NCBI RefSeq assembly: GCF_005233515.1
Contig: NZ_QFZZ01000014.1
Location: 23,033-87,032 of the forward strand
Direction: 5' to 3'
DNA: 64,000 nucleotides
Origin: Pseudomonas sp. CFBP13508
GTDB lineage: Bacteria; Pseudomonadota; Gammaproteobacteria; Pseudomonadales; Pseudomonadaceae
The notes under the pieces were generated by a model. That model made no database searches, was not told the DNA's origin, and saw only the letters and a list, made by a program, of their open reading frames with translations. This document shows, piece after piece, positions 23,727-32,592 of the stretch (the stretch's first letter is position 1; every line of letters starts with the position of its first letter). A program made the translations under genes and the position numbers.

Positions 23727-26700
23727 TCAATTATCGGGGAAGTCTAATGGTGGCGCCGGTGGTTTCCTGTGATCGCAGAGGTTCAGTACCAGTTGCGAAT
23801 AAGATATTTCTCGAGATTTGTTATTGTCCAGAATCCACTTGCGGTTCGTGAGGTTGTATTTCAACCTGCCTCTAGTGCCGTCGGCCATTGCAATATTGCG
23901 TACGTACAGATCGCGTTGACCAATCGCAGAAAACTCTTCGGGCAGCTCTGCGGTAGTAGGCGGCTCAAAGAATGAGGCGTCGAGGCTGTCGACATAAACC
24001 CGATCGAACGCCAGATCCACGGTATGTACCACACCTTTTGGCCCTATGACGAAAATCTGATCGATGAGATCGTCAGGGCCGTACTCGGGCAAATGAATTG
24101 TGACCGTTCCGATGTACAGCTTGTTTCCGGCCAGCTCGATTGCGAAGTTTTTGATCTGGGTGGCATCGATCTGCCACGTGGACGAATTGTTCAATCGAAC
24201 TTTCGCAGTTGCCAAACCGTCTGGAGTGGAGATACGCAACACTCTGTTCTCAAGCAAATGCACTAAATAGATACCACCTTTACCTTCAAGGGAGTCGATG
24301 GCAATTTGTTCGGCTACAGGCTGCACATTGACACAACTTTCGCGAAGGTCCAGTTCCTTGGGGAGTGTGAAGGGGATTTCAAAAACTGCATCGGGGTTTG
24401 TCTTGAGCGGAAAGTCCAGAGTGTGACTGGTCAGCGTATTGGCGGTCACGCTGTGCTCGTAGTGTGTCGGAGGCACGGCGTACTTCTCTTCAAGAGTGAG
24501 TCTATGGGATATGCCATCACGAAATATCAGAATATAGCCATGGGTGGAGACGTTGGCGGCAGCGCTCTTCAGGGCAGCATCCAGCGTTGTTTCTGCGTGC
24601 TGGCTGACGCCTGCAATCTGCAACAGGCTCTCGCCGAAGTAGAACAGAAAATCGCAAGAGACATTGACCTTGTTCTTGTCTGCCGCTTCATTCATCAAGA
24701 TCGACGGAGTCGTGGCAAAGGCAACATGTGCACTGGTCATCTCGGCATAGTCGTAATCAAGAAAGATGCGGGTGCCGTAATTGGGGTGGGGGAGTCTGCC
24801 TGTTATGAATCGAGTGCTCTGGTTGTAACGCTGAACATAGTAATGGGTGTTCTTGTGGGTGGGTACCTCGCAGTCACTCGAGTGGACAATAGTCATTGGT
24901 CCAGGGTATCCGTCCTTGATCTTGTATGTGTTTACCCTGAGCGGATTGTCATGTTCGATAGTTTCAGGCAAGTCCGGTCTCAGTTGATAATGATCCCCGG
25001 TAATGATGGTAAATTTGTCGTTGTGCAAAACTCGACGGCCATCCTCGACTTTATATATGTTCTCAAGGGCTATGGTGCTTGTACGGCCGTATGGAAAGTC
25101 AAAGTTCAATGTGACCACCAGCCGACACTCGTTCACTTCCCATTTTTCGATCTGGTCCATTCGCCAGCCCAGCGAAATTTCACTTTCATCTGCACCATCT
25201 TCCGAGATGATGACCGAGCCCTCCGCCAATTCCACATGGTAGTAATCCACTCCAGATTCCCCCGATGCCTTGGCGTTTGCGTTGTACAGATAAATCAAGT
25301 CGTTACCGGCACCGGCATCGATAATGTCCGCCCCCCTTGACTTGATCACATTGGAGGCCCCGGTGCCTGTGACGACAGTTCTTCCCCCTTGCAACGTCTG
25401 CAGGTTTTCAATGCTTTCGAGCAGTGCCTTGAAAGAGTACGTCTCGCCATCCACCACAGACGGGTCCCGATTCGGCGTGTAGATTTGCAAGGTTCCTGCC
25501 GCAAGATCGATGTCGTAGCCGCGGCCAGTGATCGGATGCCACTGTGTGCCTTCCATTATCAAGGTGTCGTTGCCGGTGCCACCTTTCAGTCGGGAAAACT
25601 CACTGCTTGCAATGTGTCTTACCAAGTCGTCCGCTGCATTCTGGACAATGAACTTGTCGTCTTTATCACCTCCGGTAATGTTCTTTATTCCTTCGGTGTA
25701 ATAAAAATCATTGGGCTTTGCCTTGACGCCAGTGATCGTGTCTTTACCACTGCCCAACATCCATCGAATGCCTTTGTTTTCGCCCGCCGTCCCCAATATG
25801 GCGCCGGGTGTCTGAGCCGTTACCCCGTCCCGAGCATCAATCGTGTCGTCAAGGCCGACCACTTCGGGAACATGGACAATCGGCATGCTTTGAAGCCCCC
25901 ACCAATGCTTCACATGCTGGCGTGTTTTCTTCATGCGATGTTCATAGCTTCCGTGCACGATGGCTTCGGGGGTGCCTTTGCGCGTATCTTCGAGCAGCTT
26001 TTTCGCGTTTATTTGCAGTTGCCTGGCGGTTTCGATCTTGGCTTTGGCCAGTTCGTAGCGGTTCTTGATGTCCTGGTCTATGTCCATGAACGGTACGAAG
26101 GAAAACCATCCGGTGCGCCACCGCTCTTCAACGGTGAGTTCGATATAGTCATCGATTTCATCGACCATGCGCACGGCACCGTAGACTTGAGATCCTAACG
26201 CCATCATCGCACCCGCCGCGAGGCCGACCGGACCGGCGAAGGAGAAACCCGCCATTGCAGCGCTGCCGAGAATGACGGTCATGGCGGCACTGGCGATGTT
26301 CAAACCGAAACTGACGTAATGATCCATGGCTTCTTTGCCGGTTGTATTGCTGGCGGCATTGAATTCTTTGACGGCGCCGATGATGTCGAACGGCAACGTG
26401 ATTGCACCGCCGATAAGCCCGCCCGAACGACTGAGGCGCAGCCCGGTGCGGGTTTTGGTGAAATCCTTCATTGCGCCACCGGCTTTTTCGATCATGTTCT
26501 GACCGCATTTGGTGATGGCTACGTCTGTGACGATCGACACTCCCTCCGAGCCGAGCGCAAGGCTGTTGAAGAGGATTTCAGTCTTGTCATCCTTCTTCAC
26601 GGCGTCGTGAATCCCACGGATTCCCATGAAGATGCCGAACGCCTGAATGCCGACACTGGCGCCGACCATGGAGTTGTTCTTGACGATGAGCCAGCTCGGA

Positions 26701-27272
26701 TTCTTGCGCTTGGTTGAATAGGTCAAGCGTATATCCAGGGTCTGGGCCGATCTCAACAGGCGAGTCATTTTTTTCGCGTATCCGCTGTCCTCGACGCTTG
26801 TCCCGATCTCCTCTCTGAGGACTGGCGGGGCAGTTGCCGGTCGCAGATTGGCGAGTTCGAACAGAAATGAAGGAAGCAGATAATCGTCACCGAAAGTCGA
26901 GACCTTCATGCGCTTTTCGATTTCGGCATAACTGAGCTGCAGAGAGTTGGTGAAAGATCGCCTGGGTATGCGGAACTGAGTGTTATGGCCGGTAAGCGGC
27001 TGGCCATCAATCGTCGCTCCCAGGGCGTCCAGAGCTCGGCGTGTTACGGTGTACGAACCTATCTTGAGCGGGCCGTACAGATCGTCGAGCATCTTGAGTT
27101 GGCCCGGCTTTCGCTGGCCGGAAGAGGTAGACGTTTTTCCTGACTTGTCATCCTCTATCGCTTCAAAATCTATTGTTGTAGCCGTACGTTCAACAGGTTG
27201 CGTGCCGATGTACGATACCACCATGGTGTCGTCGTCGGCATAGGTGTTGTTGGCTACAAAGGGTGTGGACAT
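23727..27272 (-). CDS. RTX/pore-domain toxin-like protein, copy 2
   Basis: 1181 residues from the ATG giving MSTPFVANNTYADDD, with AAGGAAG upstream; the eight-codon longer start lacks a site. It is colinear with the protein at 15.9-19.4 kb: shared blocks include GVQAF/GIQGFGIFMG, SRSGGLIGGA, GKEAMDHYVS and VYGAVR-type ends of the hydrophobic segment near residues 320-377. RTX-like units occur near 471-482 (LDDTIDARDG), 561-572 (LKGGTGNDTL) and 651-664 (IDAGAGNDLIYL). The C-terminal VHTVDLAFDRVYVD block is also shared. Its DNA is visibly richer in A/T than its neighbours, suggesting acquisition. Function as toxin is inferred; delivery route is unknown. Confidence 0.75.
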   Translation of the reverse strand: MSTPFVANNTYADDDTMVVSYIGTQPVERTATTIDFEAIEDDKSGKTSTSSGQRKPGQLKMLDDLYGPLKIGSYTVTRRALDALGATIDGQPLTGHNTQFRIPRRSFTNSLQLSYAEIEKRMKVSTFGDDYLLPSFLFELANLRPATAPPVLREEIGTSVEDSGYAKKMTRLLRSAQTLDIRLTYSTKRKNPSWLIVKNNSMVGASVGIQAFGIFMGIRGIHDAVKKDDKTEILFNSLALGSEGVSIVTDVAITKCGQNMIEKAGGAMKDFTKTRTGLRLSRSGGLIGGAITLPFDIIGAVKEFNAASNTTGKEAMDHYVSFGLNIASAAMTVILGSAAMAGFSFAGPVGLAAGAMMALGSQVYGAVRMVDEIDDYIELTVEERWRTGWFSFVPFMDIDQDIKNRYELAKAKIETARQLQINAKKLLEDTRKGTPEAIVHGSYEHRMKKTRQHVKHWWGLQSMPIVHVPEVVGLDDTIDARDGVTAQTPGAILGTAGENKGIRWMLGSGKDTITGVKAKPNDFYYTEGIKNITGGDKDDKFIVQNAADDLVRHIASSEFSRLKGGTGNDTLIMEGTQWHPITGRGYDIDLAAGTLQIYTPNRDPSVVDGETYSFKALLESIENLQTLQGGRTVVTGTGASNVIKSRGADIIDAGAGNDLIYLYNANAKASGESGVDYYHVELAEGSVIISEDGADESEISLGWRMDQIEKWEVNECRLVVTLNFDFPYGRTSTIALENIYKVEDGRRVLHNDKFTIITGDHYQLRPDLPETIEHDNPLRVNTYKIKDGYPGPMTIVHSSDCEVPTHKNTHYYVQRYNQSTRFITGRLPHPNYGTRIFLDYDYAEMTSAHVAFATTPSILMNEAADKNKVNVSCDFLFYFGESLLQIAGVSQHAETTLDAALKSAAANVSTHGYILIFRDGISHRLTLEEKYAVPPTHYEHSVTANTLTSHTLDFPLKTNPDAVFEIPFTLPKELDLRESCVNVQPVAEQIAIDSLEGKGGIYLVHLLENRVLRISTPDGLATAKVRLNNSSTWQIDATQIKNFAIELAGNKLYIGTVTIHLPEYGPDDLIDQIFVIGPKGVVHTVDLAFDRVYVDSLDASFFEPPTTAELPEEFSAIGQRDLYVRNIAMADGTRGRLKYNLTNRKWILDNNKSREISYSQLVLNLCDHRKPPAPPLDFPDN

Positions 27273-27689
27273 TAGAACTTCCTTGTTCGGTTTCATTGAT
27301 ACTTGCGCAGCGGTGTTCTGAAAGAAATAGCACTTTCTTTAATGCGGGCAAGAACTTGTTGTATTGAGGCTTGATATTAAGGCTATGTTCAAGCTCGCGG
27401 TTTTCAGTACGACATGCTCATTACTTGCAGCAGTGGTCATACATGCTGAAATCTGGAGTTGACATCACTTCGCTCTGGCGAATCCATTGCCGTTGATTGT
27501 GCACCGGTTGGGTTGGGCACAGTGTCGAATTTTTATAACAGCAAGTTAAATCTCATAAAAGGTTTGGGGTACCGTAAGTCGGTATTGCGTCATGTCGGTA
27601 ACCTTGTGCAAAAAAAAACCGGCTCGAAGGCCGGTTTATTTTAAATTCGGATTTGAAGCGAGTTGATATTTTTTATCGCTGCACCAACA
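27273..27689. other. gene-free stretch upstream of toxin-like copy 2
   Basis: 417 AT-rich bases that must contain the promoter of the toxin-like gene and the terminator of the glutaredoxin-like gene. One short open frame (27459-27644) has no ribosome site and no protein-like character. Nothing else recognised. Confidence 0.5.
27611..27637 (-). terminator. intrinsic terminator after the glutaredoxin-like gene
   Basis: On the minus strand AAACCGGCC, TTCGA loop region, GGCCGGTT-type complement and a run of eight or more T. Confidence 0.85.
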
Positions 27690-28061
27690 TCACACCGCAG
27701 CAAATCGCCTATCCAGATAATCGATAATCGCTTTCGATTCATACATCCAGACAGTCTGCCCATTTTCTTCAATGCGCAGGCAAGGCACTTTGATCCTGCC
27801 GCCCTGGTTCAGTAAAGTCTGGCGATCCTGCTCGTTGTTCTTCGCGTCTTTCAGAGCCACTGGCACATTCAAGCGATGCAGTGCACGGCGGGTTTTCACG
27901 CAGAACGGGCACGCGTGAAACTGATACAGCGTCAGATCTTTCGCGGCAGCGTCTACCTGAGCCTGAGCGGCGGCGGGGCGTTTTTTCTTGCCCGGGCGGG
28001 TGATGAAGTCGATGAAGATAACCAGTTGGCCGAGGCCGACACGAAGCGCTTTGACGAACAC
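27690..28061 (-). CDS. glutaredoxin / GST N-terminal-domain protein
   Basis: 123 residues. An N-terminal hydrophobic stretch (ALRVGLGQLVIFIDFITR) suggests a membrane anchor, then a basic linker and a glutaredoxin-like fold from LTLYQFHACPFCVKTRRALHRL with a CPFC redox motif. VPCLRI carries the cis-proline and YESKAIIDYL is the glutathione-binding helix. It is probably a membrane-tethered thiol-disulfide protein facing the cytoplasm. Redox partners are unknown. It is monocistronic with its own terminator. Confidence 0.88.
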   Translation of the reverse strand: MFVKALRVGLGQLVIFIDFITRPGKKKRPAAAQAQVDAAAKDLTLYQFHACPFCVKTRRALHRLNVPVALKDAKNNEQDRQTLLNQGGRIKVPCLRIEENGQTVWMYESKAIIDYLDRRFAAV

Positions 28062-28122
28062 GTTGAAAGCCTCACGGTGCTAATAAAGAAAGGCGCGCAG
28101 CTTACCCGATTTTTCACGGGCG

Positions 28123-28149
28123 AAAAAAAACCGGCGATCAACGCCGGCT
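28123..28149 (-). terminator. intrinsic terminator after folE
   Basis: On the minus strand GCCGGCG, TTGAT loop, CGCCGG(T) and eight T. Confidence 0.85.
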
Positions 28150-28164
28150 CTTTTCTGTTGCGAA

Positions 28165-28710
28165 TTACTTGATGAGGCTGAGAAATTCGCTACGGGTTGC
28201 TGCGTTTTCGCGGAATTCCCCGAGCATCACCGAAGTGATCATCGACGAATTCTGTTTTTCGACACCGCGCATCATCATGCACATGTGCTTGGCTTCGATC
28301 ACCACGGCCACGCCCAGCGCGCCGGTGACTTGCTGCACCGCATCGGCGATCTGGCGGCTGAGGTTTTCCTGGATCTGCAGGCGGCGCGCGTACATATCGA
28401 CGATCCGCGCGACCTTCGACAGGCCCAGCACTTTGCCGCTCGGGATATAGGCGACGTGCGCCTTGCCGATGAACGGCAGCAGGTGGTGTTCGCACAACGA
28501 ATACAGCTCGATGTCCTTGACCAGCACCATTTCGCTGTTGTCGGAGCTGAACAGGGCACCATTGGTGACCTCTTCGAGCGTCTGTGCATAACCGCGGCAG
28601 AGGTACTGCATGGCTTTGGCGGCACGCTTTGGCGTGTCGAGCAGGCCCTCGCGGGACACGTCCTCGCCCAATTGGCCGAGAATCGCGGTGTAATTCTGTT
28701 CCAGGGACAT
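28165..28710 (-). CDS. folE: GTP cyclohydrolase I
   Basis: 181 residues from MSLEQNYTAILGQLGED; a much longer open frame upstream lies across the Smr gene and is not coding. The zinc and catalytic residues are in SLCEHHLLPFIGKAHVAYIP and in the later KHMCMMMRGVEKQ block. The enzyme converts GTP to dihydroneopterin triphosphate, first step of folate and pterin synthesis. Pseudomonads usually carry two folE genes; this length matches the shorter one. It is downstream of the Smr gene in the same orientation and ends with a strong terminator. Confidence 0.96.
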   Translation of the reverse strand: MSLEQNYTAILGQLGEDVSREGLLDTPKRAAKAMQYLCRGYAQTLEEVTNGALFSSDNSEMVLVKDIELYSLCEHHLLPFIGKAHVAYIPSGKVLGLSKVARIVDMYARRLQIQENLSRQIADAVQQVTGALGVAVVIEAKHMCMMMRGVEKQNSSMITSVMLGEFRENAATRSEFLSLIK

Positions 28711-28787
28711 GAAACTACCTGTGGGGATTTTCGCAAAGGGCAAGGGTACGGTGGCGGACACAACCCTGCAAGTTCGGTGTGACGGCT

Positions 28788-29345
28788 TTATTCGTCGCGG
28801 CCTTCCATCATCGTCCGTTTCAGCATCACATAAACCGCGCCGGCGCCGCCGTGGCGGGCCTGGCAGGAGCAGAAACCGAGCACTTGCGCATGCTGGCGCA
28901 GCCAGGTGTTGACGTGGCTTTTGATCATCGGCCGCTTGCCATCCAGGCGCACAGCCTTGCCATGAGTCACGCGCACACAGCGGATTTCGAATTTGGTCGC
29001 TTCGGCGAGAAAGGCCCAAAGGGTTTCGCGGGCCTTTTCCACGCTCATGCCGTGCAAGTCGAGACTGCCTTCGAACGGGATCTGCCCGACCTTGAGCTTG
29101 CGCATCTGGCTTTCCTGCACGCCGTCGCGGGACCACATCAGCTCGTCTTCCGGGCCGACGTCGATCACGAACTGGTCGGAGAGGCCATCAATGATAGTGG
29201 TGTCGCTGCGCACGGTGGCGGACTGACGCAGCTTGGCGATCTGCGCGCGGTCAGCCTTGGGTTTGCCGGTGTCGGCGCGGTCGTGCTTGATCGGCTTGAC
29301 GCCCTGGGTCGCACTTTTGAACAGAGAAAAATCGTCGTCTTGCAT
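28788..29345 (-). CDS. Smr (MutS2 C-terminal)-domain nuclease family protein
   Basis: 185 residues from MQDDDFSLFKSATQG. The C-terminal Smr domain is shown by GSLDLHGMSVEKARETL with the LDLHG motif, VTHGKAVR (HGKG-like) and the GGAGAVYVML end. Smr proteins nick DNA or RNA and may act on recombination intermediates or stalled mRNAs. The N-terminal half is charged and probably flexible. In family terms the E. coli equivalents are SmrA/SmrB. Precise nucleic-acid target is not known. Confidence 0.92.
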   Translation of the reverse strand: MQDDDFSLFKSATQGVKPIKHDRADTGKPKADRAQIAKLRQSATVRSDTTIIDGLSDQFVIDVGPEDELMWSRDGVQESQMRKLKVGQIPFEGSLDLHGMSVEKARETLWAFLAEATKFEIRCVRVTHGKAVRLDGKRPMIKSHVNTWLRQHAQVLGFCSCQARHGGAGAVYVMLKRTMMEGRDE

Positions 29346-29386
29346 GTCAGCCTCCGCGAAGGGCGGCCAGTTTACCCAAGTCGACA

Positions 29387-29414
29387 GAAAACGGCCCGGC
29401 AAAAAGCCAGGCCG
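29387..29414 (-). terminator. intrinsic terminator before the Smr gene
   Basis: On the minus strand CGGCCTGGC, T-rich loop, GCCGGGCCG and TTTT. It ends the small membrane protein transcript. Confidence 0.75.
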
Positions 29415-29419
29415 TTGGG

Positions 29420-29740
29420 TCAGTCGTGTTTTTTCATCAGATGCGGGGACATGTTCAGTTCCCGCGATTGCCGTGCGCGACGGCGGCAGCGGCGCCACAG
29501 AGCAACGCCGAAGTAGAGAAACAGCAAGCCGACGGCAAGCATGATTGCCGAGCCCAGCGGTGATGCGTTCAGGTCACCCAGCGCCGGCGGGCGGCCGAGC
29601 AGGCTGGCGGCGCCGGCCATCGCCAGCAGCACGCCGAACGTCGCCAGAATGGCCGAGATCGCCGCGCCAAATCGAAAACGCCAGTTGCTTTGGCCTTTGG
29701 GCCGCAAACGGCGTGCGTCAAATCCATCGGATAACTTCAT
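29420..29740 (-). CDS. small two-helix membrane protein, unknown
   Basis: 106 residues from the ATG giving MKLSDGFDARRLRPKG, which has GAGGAAGG upstream; a TTG five codons earlier would overlap this site. Two hydrophobic helices (FGAAISAILATFGVLLAMAGAA and AIMLAVGLLFLYFGVALW) are separated by a loop and followed by a basic RRCRRRARQSR tail, predicting an inner-membrane protein with cytosolic C-terminus. No family recognised. It has its own terminator and a clear ribosome site, so it is probably real. Confidence 0.75.
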   Translation of the reverse strand: MKLSDGFDARRLRPKGQSNWRFRFGAAISAILATFGVLLAMAGAASLLGRPPALGDLNASPLGSAIMLAVGLLFLYFGVALWRRCRRRARQSRELNMSPHLMKKHD

Positions 29741-29871
29741 TCCGACCTTCCTCAATGGTATCGGCCCTTCGACCGGGAGTTGACCGGGTTGTTCCTGAGG
29801 CTATGGCATTTGCGGCAAATCAGCGGATATAGCGGATGAGCGGCGCCAATGCACCGCTCACAAGGGCAGGA

Positions 29872-30462
29872 TCAGATCAAGTCCTGAGTCTTGGCCAGCG
29901 TGGCGAAGTTGTCAGCCATGATCGCCATTTCCGCTTCCTGTACGCGTTCGGCGCTGAGCACGCCGCCCTTGAAAGGCAGATCGCGGGTCGCGCAGGCGTC
30001 TTCAACCAGGGTGCAGCGGAAACCGAGGTTCTTCGCCGCGCGCACGGTGGTGCTGACGCTGGAGTGACTCATGAAACCGCAAACGATCAGGTCCAGCGAG
30101 CCGAGATTCTGCAGGCGCTCGAGCAGTTCGGTGCCATGGAACGCGCTCGGCAGCAGTTTGCCGATAATGGTTTCATCGCCTTGCGGTTCGAGACCGGGGA
30201 TGAATTCGCCACGTTCGCCCTGCGGGTCGAACAGGCCACCAACGGTGCCGAGATGACGCACGTGCACGATCGGCCGACCGGCGGCACGGGCTGCGGCAAC
30301 CACTTGTTTGATGTTCGCGACGGCCGCGTCCATGCCGCTCAGGGCCAGCGGGCCACTGAGATATTCTTTCTGGGCATCGATGATGACCACGGTGGCATGG
30401 CTCAGTGTGGCCGCTGCGTAACCGCGGCCGCTGAGTTGAAACATCGTTTTTGGAACGGACAT
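29872..30462 (-). CDS. isochorismatase-like cysteine hydrolase
   Basis: 196 residues from MSVPKTMFQLSGRG; the upstream frame extension lacks a ribosome site. The family triad is visible: aspartate in VVIIDAQKEYL, lysine in IIGKLLPSAF and a cysteine near DLIVCGFMSHSSVSTTVRAA, where the GFMSHSSV cis-peptide loop is typical. Members hydrolyse amides or vinyl ethers (nicotinamidase, isochorismatase, N-carbamoyl compounds). The substrate is not evident. It is divergent from prmB. Confidence 0.88.
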   Translation of the reverse strand: MSVPKTMFQLSGRGYAAATLSHATVVIIDAQKEYLSGPLALSGMDAAVANIKQVVAAARAAGRPIVHVRHLGTVGGLFDPQGERGEFIPGLEPQGDETIIGKLLPSAFHGTELLERLQNLGSLDLIVCGFMSHSSVSTTVRAAKNLGFRCTLVEDACATRDLPFKGGVLSAERVQEAEMAIMADNFATLAKTQDLI

Positions 30463-30701
30463 TCTGGGGCTCCTCGGGGTGGGGCTTTTGCGACATTGTC
30501 CTCTGGCTGAGCGGTTCTGTGAATCGCTACCATCGTAGGCGCCGTCGTTCTTGGCCTGCAGCCTTGTCAAGTTACACGTTCCGTTCAATGCCTGATGCAA
30601 AAAAAAGAAATCTCCTACCGTTGCCGCGCGGTTTTTCCTGCGTCGTCGTCGCGCGTTTTGGCTGGTAGAATCGCCAGTCGTTTTTTCTGGAGTTCTACGC
30701 C

Positions 30702-31610
30702 GTGATCACTTCCCGACTTCGTACCCTGCGCGACCACATCCGTTGGGCCGTCAGCCGCTTCCATGGGGAGGATCTGTTTTTCGGCCACGGCACCGACAAC
30801 GCCTGGGACGAGGCGCGTCAGCTGGTGCTGGGCGCTTTGCACCTGCCGTGGGAAATCGCCGACAGCTATCTTGATTGCGCGCTGGAGGACGACGAACTGG
30901 TCAATCTGCAGCGCTTGCTCAAGCGCCGCATCGAAGATCGCGTTCCCACCGCCTACCTGCTCGGTGAAGCGTGGTTCTGCGGCATGTCGTTCATCGTCGA
31001 CCCGCGCGTGCTGATCCCGCGTTCGCCGATCGGTGAGCTGATCGAAAACCGCTTTGCGCCGTGGATCGGCAACGAACCGGCGCGAATTCTCGACCTGTGC
31101 ACGGGTTCCGGCTGCATCGGCATTGCCTGCGCGTACGAGTTCCAGAACGCCGAAGTGGTGCTCGCGGATCTGTCGTTCGAAGCGCTGGAAGTGGCCAACC
31201 AGAACATCGAGCGCCATGGCGTCGATGAGCGCGTCTATACCGTGCAGGGTGATGGTTTCGATGGCCTGCCGGGGCAGCGTTTTGACCTGATCGTATCGAA
31301 CCCGCCCTACGTCGACGCGGAAGATTTCGCCGACATGCCGGACGAATATCAGCACGAGCCGGAACTGGGCCTGGCCTGCGGAGATGATGGTCTGAATCTG
31401 GTCCGGCGCATGCTCGCCGAAGCGGCTGATCACCTGACCGAGAAAGGTTTGTTGATTGTCGAGGTGGGCAACAGCCAGGTGCACGTCGAGGCGTTGTACC
31501 CGGAAGTCGATTTCGCCTGGCTGGAGTTCCAGCGCGGCGGGCATGGCGTGTTCATGCTGACAGCCGAGCAGTGCCGCGCGCATCAGGCCCTGTTCGCCTC
31601 CCGCGTCTAA
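30702..31610 (+). CDS. prmB: ribosomal protein L3 N5-glutamine methyltransferase PrmB
   Basis: 302 residues from GTG, giving (M)ITSRLRTLRDHIRWAVSRFH as in other pseudomonads. The SAM fold shows ILDLCTGSGCIGIACAYEF and the catalytic NPPY in LIVSNPPYVDAEDF. The N-terminal helical domain (residues 1-95) distinguishes PrmB/PrmC from other methylases, and the acidic FFGHGTDN start favours PrmB. It methylates a glutamine of L3 during 50S assembly. A TGGAG site lies eleven bases upstream. Confidence 0.94.
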   Translation: MITSRLRTLRDHIRWAVSRFHGEDLFFGHGTDNAWDEARQLVLGALHLPWEIADSYLDCALEDDELVNLQRLLKRRIEDRVPTAYLLGEAWFCGMSFIVDPRVLIPRSPIGELIENRFAPWIGNEPARILDLCTGSGCIGIACAYEFQNAEVVLADLSFEALEVANQNIERHGVDERVYTVQGDGFDGLPGQRFDLIVSNPPYVDAEDFADMPDEYQHEPELGLACGDDGLNLVRRMLAEAADHLTEKGLLIVEVGNSQVHVEALYPEVDFAWLEFQRGGHGVFMLTAEQCRAHQALFASRV

Positions 31611-31613
31611 AGG

Positions 31614-31679
31614 CTTCGCGAGCAGGCTCGCTCCCACATTGGAATGCATTCCCCTGTGGAAGCGAGCCTGCTCGCGAAT
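31614..31679. repeat. REP-type inverted repeat, family B
   Basis: Inverted arms CTTCGCGAGCAGGCTCGCTC and GAAGCGAGCCTGCTCGCGAA between the convergent prmB and the membrane-anchored unknown gene; the right arm has one substitution (TGTGGAAGCG). Confidence 0.9.
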
Positions 31680-31702
31680 GGCCGCGACGCGGTCTCAAGC
31701 CC

Positions 31703-32494
31703 TCAGCGGTGCGTAGCAATCCAGATCAACAACCCCGCCTGAAACACCGCAAACGCCACCAGACACGTAATGGTGAAGCGCAACCCGGCATCTTCACGCT
31801 TGAACTTGCTGACTTTCTCTTCCTGTTTTTTCAGCTTCACTTCCTGCTCGGCCAGATTCTGTTCGGCCTGCTGCAGCATCTGCGCGGCTTCAAGAATCTC
31901 GACGATCTGCAACTTTTCGCTGTTCCAGTCACCTAGCAGATCACCGACCTGCACAGCCTTGATGCTGCCTTTCAGATGCTGAGCATCGGCGTAAGCCACA
32001 TCGAAACCGTGCACGCGCAGGAAATGGTCGCGGCGCAAGCGAGTGTCTTCGTTTAGCGCATCCTTGTTGTTCAGGTCGATGCCGTCGACGGTGTAGCCGG
32101 GCCAGCGTTTTTTCGCCCAGTTGATGCCTTGCGCGGCCATGAAGCGGCCGATACCACGATTCAGCGGTTCAATCTGCAAGCCACTGTCGGGACCGAAACT
32201 CACACGTTTGGTCGCATGGTCGACCCACACATCGAGATGGTTTTGTTCTTTGCGCACACGCTGGTTGGGCAGTTTGATCGCCATGCGCATCAGGCTGCGT
32301 TCTTTGCTGTTGCGCTCGGCGTAACCGAACTCGACAAAGCGCAACGGCCGGCCGCCGGTGTTGCGGTCGGTCTGCAGCGGCGCCAGGCGGAGCATCTTGT
32401 GGTGCTCGGCCTGAACATCCGCCCACGGCAGTTCGACCGCTGGCGGTGCGTCTTTTTCAGCGCTGGTGTCGGGTGAAGTCTGGGTTTCAGTCAT
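31703..32494 (-). CDS. tail-anchored coiled-coil protein, unknown
   Basis: 263 residues. An acidic N-terminal tail (PDTSAEKDAPPAVELPW) precedes a globular region, then a coiled coil near residues 190-235 (EILEAAQMLQQAEQNLAEQE, KLKKQEEKV) and one C-terminal hydrophobic helix (FTITCLVAFAVFQAGLLIWI). This predicts a protein anchored in the inner membrane by its tail with the bulk in the cytoplasm. I do not recognise the family. From memory a gene at this place is conserved in other pseudomonads between prmB and aroC. Confidence 0.8.
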   Translation of the reverse strand: MTETQTSPDTSAEKDAPPAVELPWADVQAEHHKMLRLAPLQTDRNTGGRPLRFVEFGYAERNSKERSLMRMAIKLPNQRVRKEQNHLDVWVDHATKRVSFGPDSGLQIEPLNRGIGRFMAAQGINWAKKRWPGYTVDGIDLNNKDALNEDTRLRRDHFLRVHGFDVAYADAQHLKGSIKAVQVGDLLGDWNSEKLQIVEILEAAQMLQQAEQNLAEQEVKLKKQEEKVSKFKREDAGLRFTITCLVAFAVFQAGLLIWIATHR

Positions 32495-32592
32495 AACGGC
32501 GAGATCCTGTCCAAGCCCTGCTTGCCGCCAGACGTTGCGCTGGCGACAAAGGCTTATCGGCCGTTTTTCGTGAGGCTGGAGGGTAAACGCAG

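Noticed and set aside
27459..27644. 61-codon frame before toxin-like copy 2
   Set aside because: No ribosome site, ends in a terminator hairpin, and the translation is not protein-like.
28711..29136. N-terminal extension of folE
   Set aside because: The extension overlaps the Smr gene in another frame, and the FolE family starts at MSLEQNY.
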